From assembly GCA_026826555.1 (NCBI GenBank), contig JAKSZT010054573.1:2261470-2325469 (forward strand): a DNA stretch of 64,000 bases, given 5' to 3'. The stretch's first letter is position 1; the number at the start of each line of letters is the position of its first letter. The position numbers and the translations under genes are program-made. The notes under the pieces are model-generated. The model did not search any database. It saw nothing but the letters and a program-made list of their open reading frames with translations, and had not been told where the DNA came from. Shown in pieces: positions 51,531-62,905 of the stretch. Origin of the DNA: Tolypeutes matacus (Eukaryota; Chordata; Mammalia; Cingulata; Chlamyphoridae).

Positions 51531-51849
51531 TTAACATGGGGCTTAAATTTAACACCTTAAATTTATGCATTTGCCTTTTGATTCCTATAGGAAGTAAAAG
51601 GTAGAGTAACACAACAAAAATACAGAAGTACTTGCATTGATATTTACCCATGCCATTATCTTTACCAGAGATCTTTACCTCTTCATGCATCTTTGATCTA
51701 TTGTCTGTTGTCCTTTCCTGTCAATCTGCAGAATTCTCTTTAGCCTCTCTTTTATGCTGGCCTAGTAGAGAACATTCTCAGCTTTGGTTTAACTGGAAAT
51801 GTCTGGATTCCTCAATCATACTTGAAAAACAGTATGCCAGACATACATG

Positions 51850-52640
51850 CCTTGGTTGGCAATTTTTTGCTTTCACCACTTAAAACATGTCATCCCACTG
51901 CCTTCTTGCCTCCAAGTTTTCCAAAGAGAAATCGGTACTTAGTTTTATTGAGGCTCCCTTGTTCGGGACATGTTTCTCTTGCAACTTTTGGAATTTTCTC
52001 TTTACCTTTAGCATTTGAGAGTTTGATTATAATATGTCTTAATGTGGGTCTATCTGGGTTTAGCCTGTTTGGAGTTTGATGTGCTGCTGGGCTAGGTATA
52101 GTCATACCTTTCATTAAATTATGGAAGCTTTCAGCCACTATTTCTTTGACTATTCTCTCTGCCCCTTCTCTCTTCCTTCTCCTTCTGCACATGCAGATGC
52201 TGGTCCACTTGATGGTATCCCACAGGTTCCTCGGGCTCTGTTCACTTTTCTTCATTCTTCCCTCTTTCTGCTTCTCAGCCTGGATGATTTCAATTGTCTT
52301 ATCTTCAAGTTCTCTGATTCTTTCTTCTGCCAGCTCAACCTTTCCAGGGGATTGAACCCTTCTAGGGAATTTTTAATTTCTGTTACAGTCGTCTTCAGTT
52401 CTGTTTGGTTTCTTTTCATAATTTCCCTTTCTATTGATATTCTTTTTGTGTTTATCTGTTGTTTTCCTGGTTTCTTTTAGTTTCCATGTTTTCCTTTAGC
52501 TTTTTGAGGATATTTAGATCATTTTTAAAAAGTCTTTGTCTGGTATTTCCTCACTGATATTTTCAAGTGTTACTGCTGGGATTTAAACTCTAAGGTATCT
52601 GCTCCGTAAGCGTGTAGTATCCAGCATAGAGTTAAGAGAG
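51850..52640 (-). mobile_element. Probable antisense L1-related sequence
   Basis: It reads gaagctttcagccactattt, tcagcctggatgatttcaat, tgtcttatcttcaagttctc and tgattctttcttctgccagc, text I associate with old L1 elements in antisense. The family call is tentative. Confidence 0.4.
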
Positions 52641-55106
52641 AGCTGTCCTTGAATGCCAGGAGCTAACAACAACAACAAGAGTAAAACCAGAAAACATGCT
52701 TCCCAGTCTTTGCAGATTCACGTGTCCAAGTGCTCTCCTTTAATGAGTCTAGAGACTAGTTTCAGGCCAAAGCATAGTGGCCTCCCCGGTCCTTTCTGTG
52801 CATGCATCTTGTCTTGGGCATGTGCCTGTAGACCTAGGAATTTCCCCTTTTATACAAATACAAATGTCCCCTCTTCCTCCCAGCCCTGGGCACTACATTA
52901 GGAAACAGTTTCCTCAAGGTCCCGGATTCTGAACGTCCCATAGCCAGCACTCCCTCGCCCCGGCAGCACGACTTGCCTGCTTTCCCACAGCCAGCTCTGC
53001 AAGAGAGCTCTATGAGCCGCCTTCTACATGCAGGGCACGTCCTGGAACAGCAAGTCCCACCAGACAGATTTAGCCCACACATGCATGCTCCCGGTATGTG
53101 CACGAGGGTCACTCTGCTTCCTCTGGGATCAGTACCAGGGAGCTGGTGAGGGCTGGAGCAGGAGCCAGCCAGGGTGCACAAGATCATACTGCTTTTAAGT
53201 AGGCTTTTTCTTTATTTGCCGCTCACTCTGTTACTGCTGCCCTTTAACTGTTTTATGGAGCTTTGAGAAAGGTGTTTTTGCCAGTTCTTGCTGGTTGTTC
53301 AAAGTTTCTGTGGAAGGATAGAACTCCGAAGCATCTCATGAAGTCATCTCAATCGGGGCAAGGGCAGCCCTTGCAATAATTTTTTCTGGTGCAAAGGGAT
53401 ATGGGAGATCTGAACTGACAGACACCTCAGAACTCTGCTCTTGAACTTGGTAAAACCACAGATCTAAAGTCTAGTGCTTCATCCAGGTGGCTCAATCCTT
53501 TCATGAATAAAAAACACCCCAATTTAGGAGCACAGAGCAGAGCTTGAAATCTGGGGCATTAGCATCTTGTGCCCACTGTTTCTTCCAACCCTTCCCCAAT
53601 TTCTTACAAAGCCTCCCCAAACACACATTTCTTAAGGTGACAATAAATAGAAAATTTCTCTAAGTGATTATTATTTTCATTTATACTAAATCCAATTTTT
53701 CCTCTCAAGGCTGGAAGGAGCATGAAGCTAAACAAAATTATAATGCAGTAATAATATCTCATATACAATTTGAGGAAGCCCCATAACTGAAAGTATATAT
53801 TAAGCACCCCAAAGAGAAAAACAGCATATTTTCCTTAGCTTTTTGCACATATACTGAAGCTTGCTGGGGTAACTGTATAACTGCAATTGAATATGTGACT
53901 GGTGATTTTTATATTCTCCTTATTAAACAATTTTAACAATCATAGAAGGAGATTTATACATAGGTGGGTCTGAATTAGTCATTCCTTTGCAATTTATGGG
54001 TTGTCTTCACCTCTTAGATGTTTTTCTGAAGAGTCAAAACCTCATTATGCACCTCACATTCAGGCAATGTGAGTTCTGTAATGGAAGCTTTATCACTTCT
54101 CTCCTGTCTAGATCTGCTTGAATAAAAAACAATGTTCATTAGGCGGGGGAAGTTTCATACAAGTCCCTGCAAAAGCCCCTTGGAATAGAGTGTCTGTCTC
54201 TGTGCTCTATTTCATGATTATCTTGACAAACAGAGTTTGCAAAGATAGGACTTGAGGTCATATTTGATCTGATATGGAGGTAAGCTACCATCTCAGACAC
54301 AGAGCTAAGATTTGGTAGTCTGGGATAAACTAATGGATTTCTTATTTTTCCTTAACTACAGTTTCCATGTTGGGGAATTAGTTTTGCATTGAAGTTATTG
54401 AATTAAGCAGACTTTATAAACTCATGCACTTTGTGTTTGTGTGTTTTACATGAGGTTTTACTATCGTATCGAGTCCCATGTTCCATTTTTTAGCTTTCCT
54501 TCTAGTAACATACATGATCTTAGACTTTCCCTTTCAACCACTGTTATATCCATTCAACAGCATTGTTAGTTATAAAACCTGATATGCTTCCACCATTTCT
54601 ACTCATTTCCAAAGATTTGCAAACAACTTTTTTTTTACCAATTCTGTACAGATTAACCCTCAGCTTTCCATTCTCGACACTCCTTCTATTTTCTGGTGAC
54701 CTATATTCTAATTATTAATTCCATAAATTCACACACTTTTAAAAAGCATTTTTAGGACGCAGTTAAAGAGAAACAATGTGAAAGTACCATGGCAAACACA
54801 CCTGTGTGCTCGGATCCAGAAAACTTAAAGCCTTTTGAAAGTTCCCAAAGGGAATTTCCAATGAAGAAAAACATCAGTGGGAACACAAAATCCAATTTGT
54901 TGGTTGAGTTGAGTTTTGATAATTATGCCATAGTTGTTCTGATTTTCAGAAATAAAATGTGTTGCCTAAATATTTAAAGTGCTATTACAAGCTAAAAATA
55001 ATGGTGATAGGTTTGACTGCTCTAGCTCCCCCTTCACGTCATCCCAGGAGTATAGCGGCTTAAAAAAACACATCCTGACCCCACTTGCTGGATGACAGAG
55101 GATTTT

Positions 55107-55207
55107 TGTTGTTGTTGTTGTTGTTGTTTTAAGAAGCTACCGGAGATCAAACCCAGGACCTCGTACATGGGAAGCAGGTGCTCAACCACTGAGCTCCAGC
55201 CCTCCCC
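55107..55207 (-). mobile_element. DAS-SINE (short form) with TTG-repeat tail
   Basis: A gttgttgttgttgttgttg tail precedes agctaccggagatcaaaccc, aggacctcgtacatgggaag and caggtgctcaaccactgagc, the antisense tRNA-like body. Confidence 0.85.
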
Positions 55208-55285
55208 ATGAGAAAATCATGTGACTTCTGCAGGAATCAATATAATGTTTAAAAACTAGTTGTTCTCTTTCACTCATCTTAACAA

Positions 55286-55286
<1 letters not shown>

Positions 55287-55321
<35 letters not shown>
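55287..55321. repeat. TA dinucleotide microsatellite
   Basis: An uninterrupted TA run of about 16 repeats. Confidence 0.95.
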
Positions 55322-55739
55322 CAAACCATAATGTCAAGTGGTGGCAAAATTGTTACATTTGGGGGCTGATATAAGTAATTTCCTTTTGTGATATTTATAT
55401 ATTTGTCATTGGTTTTGTATAAATCTTTTCTGTGTCTTGGGTATTTTCTTTTTAACTTATGTAGCCGTTGCACAGCTTTTCAACTGGTTTGTCCTCAGTC
55501 TTTTACTTTAATTTATCTTCTTTTTGGCATATGGAGATTTTAGGTTTTACATAGGCAAATCTAGGAATCTTTCCCTTTAGGATTTCTTCCTTTGCCTTCT
55601 TTAAGCTTAGGAAAACCTCACCCAGCTATATACCAGATACATATTTCCCACTATCTTTTCTCCTGGCCCTTTTTAGTTCCATTTTACAAATTTATCAGCA
55701 TGGGGAATTTACTTAGATGTATGGGGAGCAGAACCATAG

Positions 55740-55945
55740 AGTAATATGCAAGAAAGAATTGGATTAAAACCCCAGCTGCCATATGCTATCTCCCTCATTT
55801 AAGGCTTGTCTTGCCAGTCTTCTAAACTCTGATTCCCTGTAAAATGAACTTCATCTTAGTTATCGGGATCACCTTCGTCATCACCTTGTCCACCACCACC
55901 ATCATCTTTTAAGTACAAAACTTAACCCAGCGCCAGGCCCAAGAG
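55740..55945 (+). mobile_element. MIR SINE
   Basis: It reads gaattggattaaaaccccag, ctgccatatgctatctccct, ttccctgtaaaatgaacttc and cttaacccagcgccaggccc. Confidence 0.55.
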
Positions 55946-56209
55946 TTTCCCCTAGAAGTTAGCTGTCCTCTAGCCAAGTAATGAGTAATCTCTTCTTAGC
56001 CTTCTGCTTTGAAATTCCACCTTTATATTGACGGGAGACCCTGTTTCTGGAATTCCTTTTCTGTTGCCCCTCTCTGCCTCTTACTGAGCCTTCCTCACAT
56101 GACTTTATTTGTTTTTATTTAAGCTCTACAGCGCCCAATTTTCAGCAAAACGCAAATTTTGAGACTACGTGTAAGAATGCACACCACACTCCACCTTCCC
56201 GGCAGAAGC

Positions 56210-56370
56210 AAGCGATGACTGGGGGGTACGCTTGCTCTCCTTCAGAGGCCGGGGGCCTCCAGCCCGTGCCGCTGCCGAGCTCTAGACGCTGCCTCCGGTT
56301 CCCTGAGCGCGGTGCCCGGAGCCGGAAGCCTGCCCGCCTCGACGCCCCCGCGCCGCCCCCAGGCGCCCTG
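56210..56370. other. Short CpG cluster
   Basis: CpG is dense in gccgctgccgagctctagac, gcgcggtgcccggagccgga and cgacgcccccgcgccgcccc, in contrast to AT-rich flanks. It could be a small CpG island or the remnant of a GC-rich repeat. I see no promoter or exon attached to it. Confidence 0.5.
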
Positions 56371-56721
56371 AGGCCTGTTTGGAACCTGGAGCTTTGGCTG
56401 AACACCAGCCACTGCAGGGACTTTTCAAGCCTCAGTCTGGAGTGTGCGATGGATAAAATCAGAGGGTGCTGAGGAAGCGATGGCGCACAATGTCCCCACG
56501 TTCCCCCCTGCAAAGCAACCCCTTCACCCTCGGCTCTCTCTGCCCAGCTGGACACCTCCCCCTTGAAGGTCAGTGAGGCTCGTGGGCCCTAACAATCCCA
56601 GGACGGCTGAGCTTCGGGGTGACCCCTGCCACAGCGAAGGTGCCAGCTCAGTATCCTGGCTTCCTGGTTCCCCGACCTGCTCACACCAAAATTAGACCTC
56701 CAGTCCTTCTTCCACCATCTT

Positions 56722-57022
56722 ACAAGCACCTCGTAGGCCCACAGGCACCCCACAGACCCACGGGCACCCCACGGGCCCACGGGCACCCCAGAGGCCCACG
56801 GGCACCCCACAGACCCACTGGCACCCCAGAGGCCCACGGGCACCTCACGGACCCACAGGCACCCCANNNNNNNNNNACCCCACAGACCCACAGGCACCCC
56901 ACAGGCCCACGGGCACCCCAGAGACCCACGGGCACCCCACAGGCCCATGGGCACCCCACAGACCCACGGGCACCCCACGGGTCCACGGGCACCCCAGAGG
57001 TCCACGGGCACCCCACAAACAC
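56722..57022. repeat. 19-bp minisatellite
   Basis: The unit acgggcaccccacaggccc recurs head to tail with few changes: seven complete units before and seven after a 10-N gap at 56867-56876, plus partial units at the gap. Variation concentrates in the acagac/agaggc/acgggc part. Because 19 is not a multiple of three, the frames repeat every 57 bp. Long ORFs over it are artefacts. Confidence 0.95.
56867..56876. other. Assembly gap (10 N) inside the minisatellite
   Basis: Ten N interrupt the 19-bp array. Counting bases, the units across the gap do not fit the 19-bp phase if the gap were really 10 bp, so the true number of units is unknown. Confidence 0.95.
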
Positions 57023-57973
57023 CAGAATTCCTCTACTTCCACATTTGCACCTCCTAGCCCCCCAATACCTTTCCTCCAAGCTCATCTGGATCCCCAATCA
57101 TCACCCCCCAAGCCCCTGGCCCATTCCCTTCCTATAATCTGCCACTTCAACTATTCTCTTGCTAATCACCCACACTCTGCTGGTCTTTGGTAACAGTCCC
57201 CTGACAAAATTCCAGTCATCAGTCAATTCAATTGGTTCATCCCTGTCCCTGCAATGGGCTGAAAGGCAAATAATTCCACCTGCTGGAGGTCGCCAATGCC
57301 TGACTCAGTCTCCAAACACAGGTGAGTACAGCGTCAGCTCAACAAGCCATCCCTCCGCTCTTGAACAGAGCCTCTAAACTCACTGACCTTCAAAACCAGC
57401 TCACAGCTCAATCCGCCCAGTCCTAGAGTCCATAGCAGCTAAGGCCGCTTGCCCCGTCTCACCCCCTCCTTACCTCACATCTGCCAAGTCCTAGTGGGCG
57501 TTGGTTCTTCTCCCTGAATTCCAGGACCTCGCTTCTCTGAGTCTTTCTCCTCTGGCCCTGGCTGAACTTTCGGGTTCCTTCTGGGGTTGTCTCATTCTGC
57601 CCTTCCTTTGAATGCTTTCCCTGGCCTTCCAGTCTCAGTATGCACCACGAGTGAGCAACTTATTTTCACTTTAAAAGCAGGTCCCATTTATCAAGTATAA
57701 AAATGTTTTAAAAATTCAAGATAGAAAATTGATGCACCGAATCCCAAGGGAAATCGATAGCCTTACAGCACAGATTACATTCTCTATGGAATAAAAGAAT
57801 GTCAGAGAAAATTGGCATTGCTTTTGGGGGCTCCATAAAGTTAGTTTTGAGAAATAAAAACATGAAGGCTATCTAACCTTTTTTCCTGAATTTAGATGGA
57901 GATCAACTGTGGGGTGCTCAACTACCTTATGCTTTCTTGCAGGGTATTCTTTTCCACTCTCGTGATTGGACTG

Positions 57974-58512
57974 TGTGGCAGTTTGAGATTATTTATGAAT
58001 TCCAAAAAGAGAGATTAGGTTTGTAAACTGGACTGTTCCTCCGGGTGTGATACTCTTTGCATTAGATTCAGCCGAGATGAGTCTGACTAAATTAGGGTAA
58101 GATTAGGGCTTTGATTTGGGTGTGCAGGGTTGAGTCCCTGCCCCTTCTTGGCCTAAATAAATGGATGCTCAATCAAGAATGTGGAAGCAGATATGCGAGA
58201 AAAGAGAAAGAGAGCTACATAGACATGGAAGAGGACTTTGATACAGAGGCCCTGGGAAGAGAGACCAGTCTTATCCCAGCCGACAACTGAGCTTGGAAGA
58301 AGCTGGGTCCACGGAGCCTTAGGAGGGAAGAGGAAGGCTGAGCCTGCCATCTTGCTCCAACATGTGGCAACAGACTTTGGGTGAGAAAGGAACCTTGAGT
58401 TGGATTCTTTAGGGCCTCGTAACTGTGAGCTTCTACCCCAAATAAATACCCTTTATAAAAGCCAGCAGATTTCTGGTACTTTGCACCAGCACCCCTTTGG
58501 CTGACTAACACA
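57974..58512 (+). mobile_element. Lineage-specific LTR-like repeat, best copy
   Basis: It begins tgtggcagtttgagattatt and ends ggctgactaacaca, with an internal aaataaatacccttt followed by aaaagccagcagatttctgg, a polyadenylation-like 3' part. The middle includes gacatggaagaggactttga and ccatcttgctcc. The TG...CA ends suggest an LTR or LTR-derived element, but I see no clear target duplication. Confidence 0.55.
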
Positions 58513-59904
58513 AACGGGTACCCACGTATGTAAGAGAATGCCACGTCTGCCCTTTTCATTATGGCGTTCCTAGTAATTCCTGGCTTCTTGAAGAGCACTG
58601 CTATCCGTATAAACTAAATCAGAGCACTTTTGCCCATGCTAAAAATCACCATCATCATCCTCACCACCATAAGTGGGTGGTTATTCACGGAATTCTGCAT
58701 CTCATAATCTAATACCAATTTTAGTCCAGCTCTCCTAGGAAGAATCCATTTTTTTAATGGAAAGTTCATTAGAGCCATGTCCAATCAGTCAAAAGCCACA
58801 TATTTGAAGAGCTTGGACCATATCTAAGGCTCTCCTTTTCCAGAGTTTCCTTGTATTTCCTGAGGCTCTTATCACTCCTAAAGTCTTGTTCATAAGACCG
58901 TCCAACCGACTGTCCACCCTTCAAGAAGGGCTGGGGTGGGGGTGGCTGCTATGCGGTGGTGGGTAAGGAGGGGTTCATTCTGTACCATCTCCCAGCTCCC
59001 CATGGGGGGCAGGGGGACAGGAGGGGAAACTGAGGACCACCTCGCCAGACACAGCTCCCTAGGGGCAGCACTTTACAGACTGAGGAACTGGAACCCAAGC
59101 CAGGAGGAATTCGGCAACGTCATCAGCGAGGCTGGTGTATCTTCTTCCAAAGGAGAAAGGCTCAGTCTTTGCTTTTGAAGGAAAGACGCCCACGTGAAGC
59201 TTTTGGTCCCAACTCTTAACAGTGGCAGAGGTTTCCTTTTTGCTTTTTACATAGGAAGGTTTTACAGCCCGGGATTTGTCTCACCTTACGTTTCTCGACT
59301 TGCATTTTCCCTTATAAGATACAGAATCTGCTAGTCTAATCCTGAGCAGGTGCTGATTTATGAGTCCTGCATGTGGCTTATTAATAGCAAGGCCCTCCAA
59401 ACAAATGCTGATTGCATGCAAATTCCACCTCACTAGGCCATGGTGGTGAAAGCTGCAAAATACAAGCTGCAGATAGGGAACCAGAGCCAGCGAACTACCC
59501 CCTCCCCACTGAGAGCTCTCTGATGAATGTCATTCCACTTCCAGAGGGAGAAACGGGGTGAAAACGACACACTCCCAATACCCTTCCTGTGCACTGGAAA
59601 ACAATGGGATTTTAAGCCTGTATTCCTCCCCAACACGTCCCTGCTTCATAATTAGTCGGGGTTGGAAATGAGATGTTTGAAATAGCACCACAAGTGCACA
59701 AAGGATACAACAGAGAGTGTGTCCGGCTGAAATGATGACGCCGGCCACGTCCATTGGCCACTTTTACCCCACCCCTCCCCCCTTTCCAAACTACCCCAGC
59801 AAGCTGTCTGCACCCCCCGAGGGCTCTGCATTGCTTTCTGCTCTGTGTTATCACAAGGTCTCCTGGAAGACCTTAAACCTTTAGGGATCTCTAAGTCCCC
59901 TTAA

Positions 59905-59990
59905 GCCAGGGGTCTTATCATCGTTGCACCCCCAAATGACTAAGGCACACAGTCGGCATCCGATAAATGCGATGAACGAATGAACGAGCT
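59905..59990 (+). mobile_element. L2 LINE 3' terminus
   Basis: It reads aaggcacacagtcggcatcc, gataaatgcgatgaacgaat and gaacgag, the L2 tail. Confidence 0.55.
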
Positions 59991-62298
59991 CCTTCCCCGT
60001 GGTTTACGATTGAGCGTCTATCGCTGAGATGCAGACGTTTCAGTCAAGCACAAAGTGGTGCAGGCTCCCGGCTCTGGCTGGGAAACCTGCCTGTGGACTC
60101 CTGCTCACGGTCTACTGATTCAGACACCTAAGGCAGGTATACTTGGCCTTCACCTGTCCTCACATGGACTGGCAATAAAGCCACCTGCTGCACGGATAGT
60201 TGGCGGCACAAGCGCACGTCACGCACGTGACGCCCAGGACGTGCCAAGGGCACACATCCATAGGCAAGCACGGCTGGGACTATTCCAGGGCTCCAGCCAG
60301 CCCCCTCTGCAAAGCAGCGACCCAGCTCCAGGGCTTCCCGCAGCCCCTGCGTGCTTTGATGGTGAAGTGCCTCGCTGAGGCGGAGCAGCTCCCCAGGTCC
60401 TAGATGGGAAAGCACAGAGCCCAAAGTCAGGCAGCCTAACCGCAGGACTGGCGGGTGGATCTCGCCATAGTGGACAGTTCATTAAATAAAGGTTCATTGG
60501 TAGAAATATGCCTTTACAGGTGCAGAGAAGTCCAACATTGGCAGAGGCATTGCTCTAAGTAATTTTGCTGCTCCAAAACCTTTGAAATGGAAATCCTCCA
60601 AATGGCAGACACGTGGTCTCTCAAGATAATTGCTTCTGTCCCAGCTGCCCTTTCTGAGGGTAGCATTTCTTTTTAAGCAAAGACCCTCACTTTATTTGAT
60701 TATATAATCATTCAAAATACTTAGGGTTCCTTCAGGGTAACAACGAAAGTCCTTTCTTGGCAGGAAGGCATGTTCTTCAAAACACTCAAATATACTGGGC
60801 TTGTAAAGCAGCAAAAGCACACCCTGAGAGATTAATGTAATGGCCTAGGGGAAGGAGTTTATATTTTGGCCAAAAAGAAAAAAAACTCTCTATAAATATT
60901 ATATAAGGATTTAATATAGTTCTGAAAGATGGGAAAAATGGTCCTCATTCTATTTTGGAGGGAACTAGTAGTAGGATGACACTTGAGGTTATACTTTATA
61001 ATAAATCAGAGTAGGCATATGTGTCATTTTAATTTCATAAGAGTTAAATTAAATAAAAATAAGTGTGATATCAGCATGAGTGTAAATTGATTTACATGCA
61101 ACATTTGAAGATGAAAAAAAAATAAACAGAGGCAGGCTTGTATTGGTGTATAGAAAAGCCATTCAGCACAAGGCATTCTTCTTACAAACCTTGTTAGGGA
61201 AATGTCACCGTTTTGTTTTCCTGGTATTTCTCATTTGCACTCACTTCTGTGATTTTAGAGAAGAAACTTGAAAGTTGCGTAATCTGTAGTCTTCGTGCAA
61301 GTTCGATGAACCTGCAATCTAGAGATTTAAGGCATCGACCCAATGTCACAGAGACGGTTAAAGGAAGAGGTACACGCTGGAATGCGGGGCCAGCCTTCTC
61401 GTTTCTTGAGACGGCACTCCTTCCAGGATTAAAACAAGACTTGTTCTTGTCATCACCAAAACAGATGCCCATCATGACATTCAAGGGCCTGCTTACCACA
61501 AAGAAGTACAAGCATGCAACAATGGTCACGCCTTTCCAAAACATCTATATCAGAGTTAAAAACCCCCATCAATTTAGCACACAAAAAGAAAAGCAGGGAA
61601 GAACTGGAAGGAGGGGAAAATCAAAGGCAAACGAAACAAACAAACCACAATCTTAAGTGACTTGGTTGACTGGCAGCATTTGGACACTCATCTCTGCAAC
61701 TTTGTCCAGGTGGACCGAGCAATACAGAAGCAAGAGACGACGTCACAAGAAAAAAACGGGAATGGGAATGGGAACGAGAAGCCCCGAGCCCGCGGATCTC
61801 ATCCCTTTGCTTAACCCACACACTGCTGCTGCCTGAGCTCTGTGGAACAGAACTGAGATTACTTAGACGTGCAGAAGAAAATAAAAGCAGGAGAGGATTA
61901 TCTCATAGGGATGCGGCAGACGTTTACTTTACACAAAATCTCAGAAGGAAGTCTTTCCAATATCTTGGAAAAATGCTGTGTTTCTGGGGAAAATAAGGGT
62001 GATTTATGGAGGAAGACACAGAAGGGGCATGGAAGACAAGGGGTCGAGGGTGGACCTCCGGTAGGAAGGAGGAGGCTGTTTTCACAGAACTTGAGTTCTA
62101 GAAGAAGGGAAGACGATTGGGTCATGTAGTGATGACAAGCGTAACTGCGGATTCCCTAAAGCCACTGCTTCGAGAGGCTGGCCAAGCTGTACCAAGCTAC
62201 AGGGGTTTCCAAAATCCAGGGCACCATTCATGTAATTTTGCTAGTGACGAGGTATTGTTCATACGTAATTGCTAATAAAGGGAGTTATGATAAGAATT

Positions 62299-62488
62299 AA
62301 CGCTTGGGTTTTTTCTCCTTCCTTAAATGGCTTCCTCGTCTGTTTGCTCATTGGTTTTGCTCATTGTTTGTGCTCATTGTCTGTTTGTTTTTCCTTTAGG
62401 AGGCACCAGAACCGAACCTGGGACCTCCCGTGTAGGAGGTGGGCACTCAACTGCTTGAGCCACATCCACTCCCCAATGCTTGGGTTTT
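62299..62488 (-). mobile_element. DAS-SINE with 14-bp target-site duplications
   Basis: aacgcttgggtttt at 62299-62312 and aatgcttgggtttt at 62475-62488 are imperfect direct repeats. The antisense SINE contains ctcattgtctgtttgttttt, ggaggcaccagaaccgaacc, tgggacctcccgtgtaggag and gagccacatccactcccc. It sits about 280 bp downstream of an STS exon. Confidence 0.9.
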
Positions 62489-62768
62489 GTTTCTCCATTA
62501 ATCTCTTTGATCCCTATCCTTAAAGTCAGAGCAGCCTTGGCAGGGGATCGATCAGCAACTCTAAACATGCACACAGGGCTAAGGATCCCTTTTTTAAAAA
62601 TTCTGTTTACCTTTTGGAAATAAACGTTTGGTGGGATACATTTAAAAACCAAACCAACAAACACTTGCTGGCTATAAAAGCATCTGGGACATAGGTAGAT
62701 ACTGATAGGAAACAAGAGAAAGGAAGAGAGGCTGCAGCCACCCTTTAAGCACACAGTGACAGACGTAC

Positions 62769-62905
62769 CGACGCTCCAATCCATTTCCTCAGCGCTGTCC
62801 CCGTAAGCACCGTGTTCACTCTTGCCGGCAAAGTCCTTGGAGGAGAAGAGGGCCGTGTGCACGTGAAGGAAGGACAGGACAAGGAGAAACGGCTTCTCCG
62901 CGTTC
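62769..62905 (-). CDS. STS: STS internal coding exon (about human residues 275-320), first visible in transcript order
   Basis: This 137-bp exon has a polypyrimidine-AG acceptor (ccctttgcag) and a gtacgt donor. It starts with the last base of a split codon, reads 45 codons and ends with one base (phase 1), which joins exactly to the exon at 38274. The translation contains [16 protein letters not shown], then [14 protein letters not shown] and EEMDWSV. The second histidine of HVH corresponds to human His290, an active-site residue that contacts the sulfate. The run [13 protein letters not shown] separates STS from the ARSD/L/F/H group, which has a different sequence there. No stop or frameshift is present. 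The upstream exon is outside the window. Human numbering is from memory of the family but agrees at several independent residues. Confidence 0.95.

Larger units (their letters stand above)
38275..62768 (-). other. STS intron, 24,494 bp (largest in the window)
   Basis: The intron is bounded by the gtacgt donor at 62768 and the tttcag acceptor at 38275. A long A-run lies at 38322-38343 and a T-run at about 46072-46098. It contains L1, L2, MIR, MER5-type and LTR-like remnants, three DAS-SINE insertion sites, a TA dinucleotide run and a 19-bp minisatellite. I recognise nothing in about 40110-41460, 42060-43680, 43890-45040, 47180-50180, 52650-55100, 55330-55730, 57030-57970, 58520-59900 or 60000-62290. 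Confidence 0.9.

Noticed and set aside
56619..57137. 172-codon frame of Pro/His/Gly repeats and long minus-strand frames of Gly/Val/Trp repeats
   Set aside because: Direct translation of the 19-bp minisatellite in different frames, interrupted by N.
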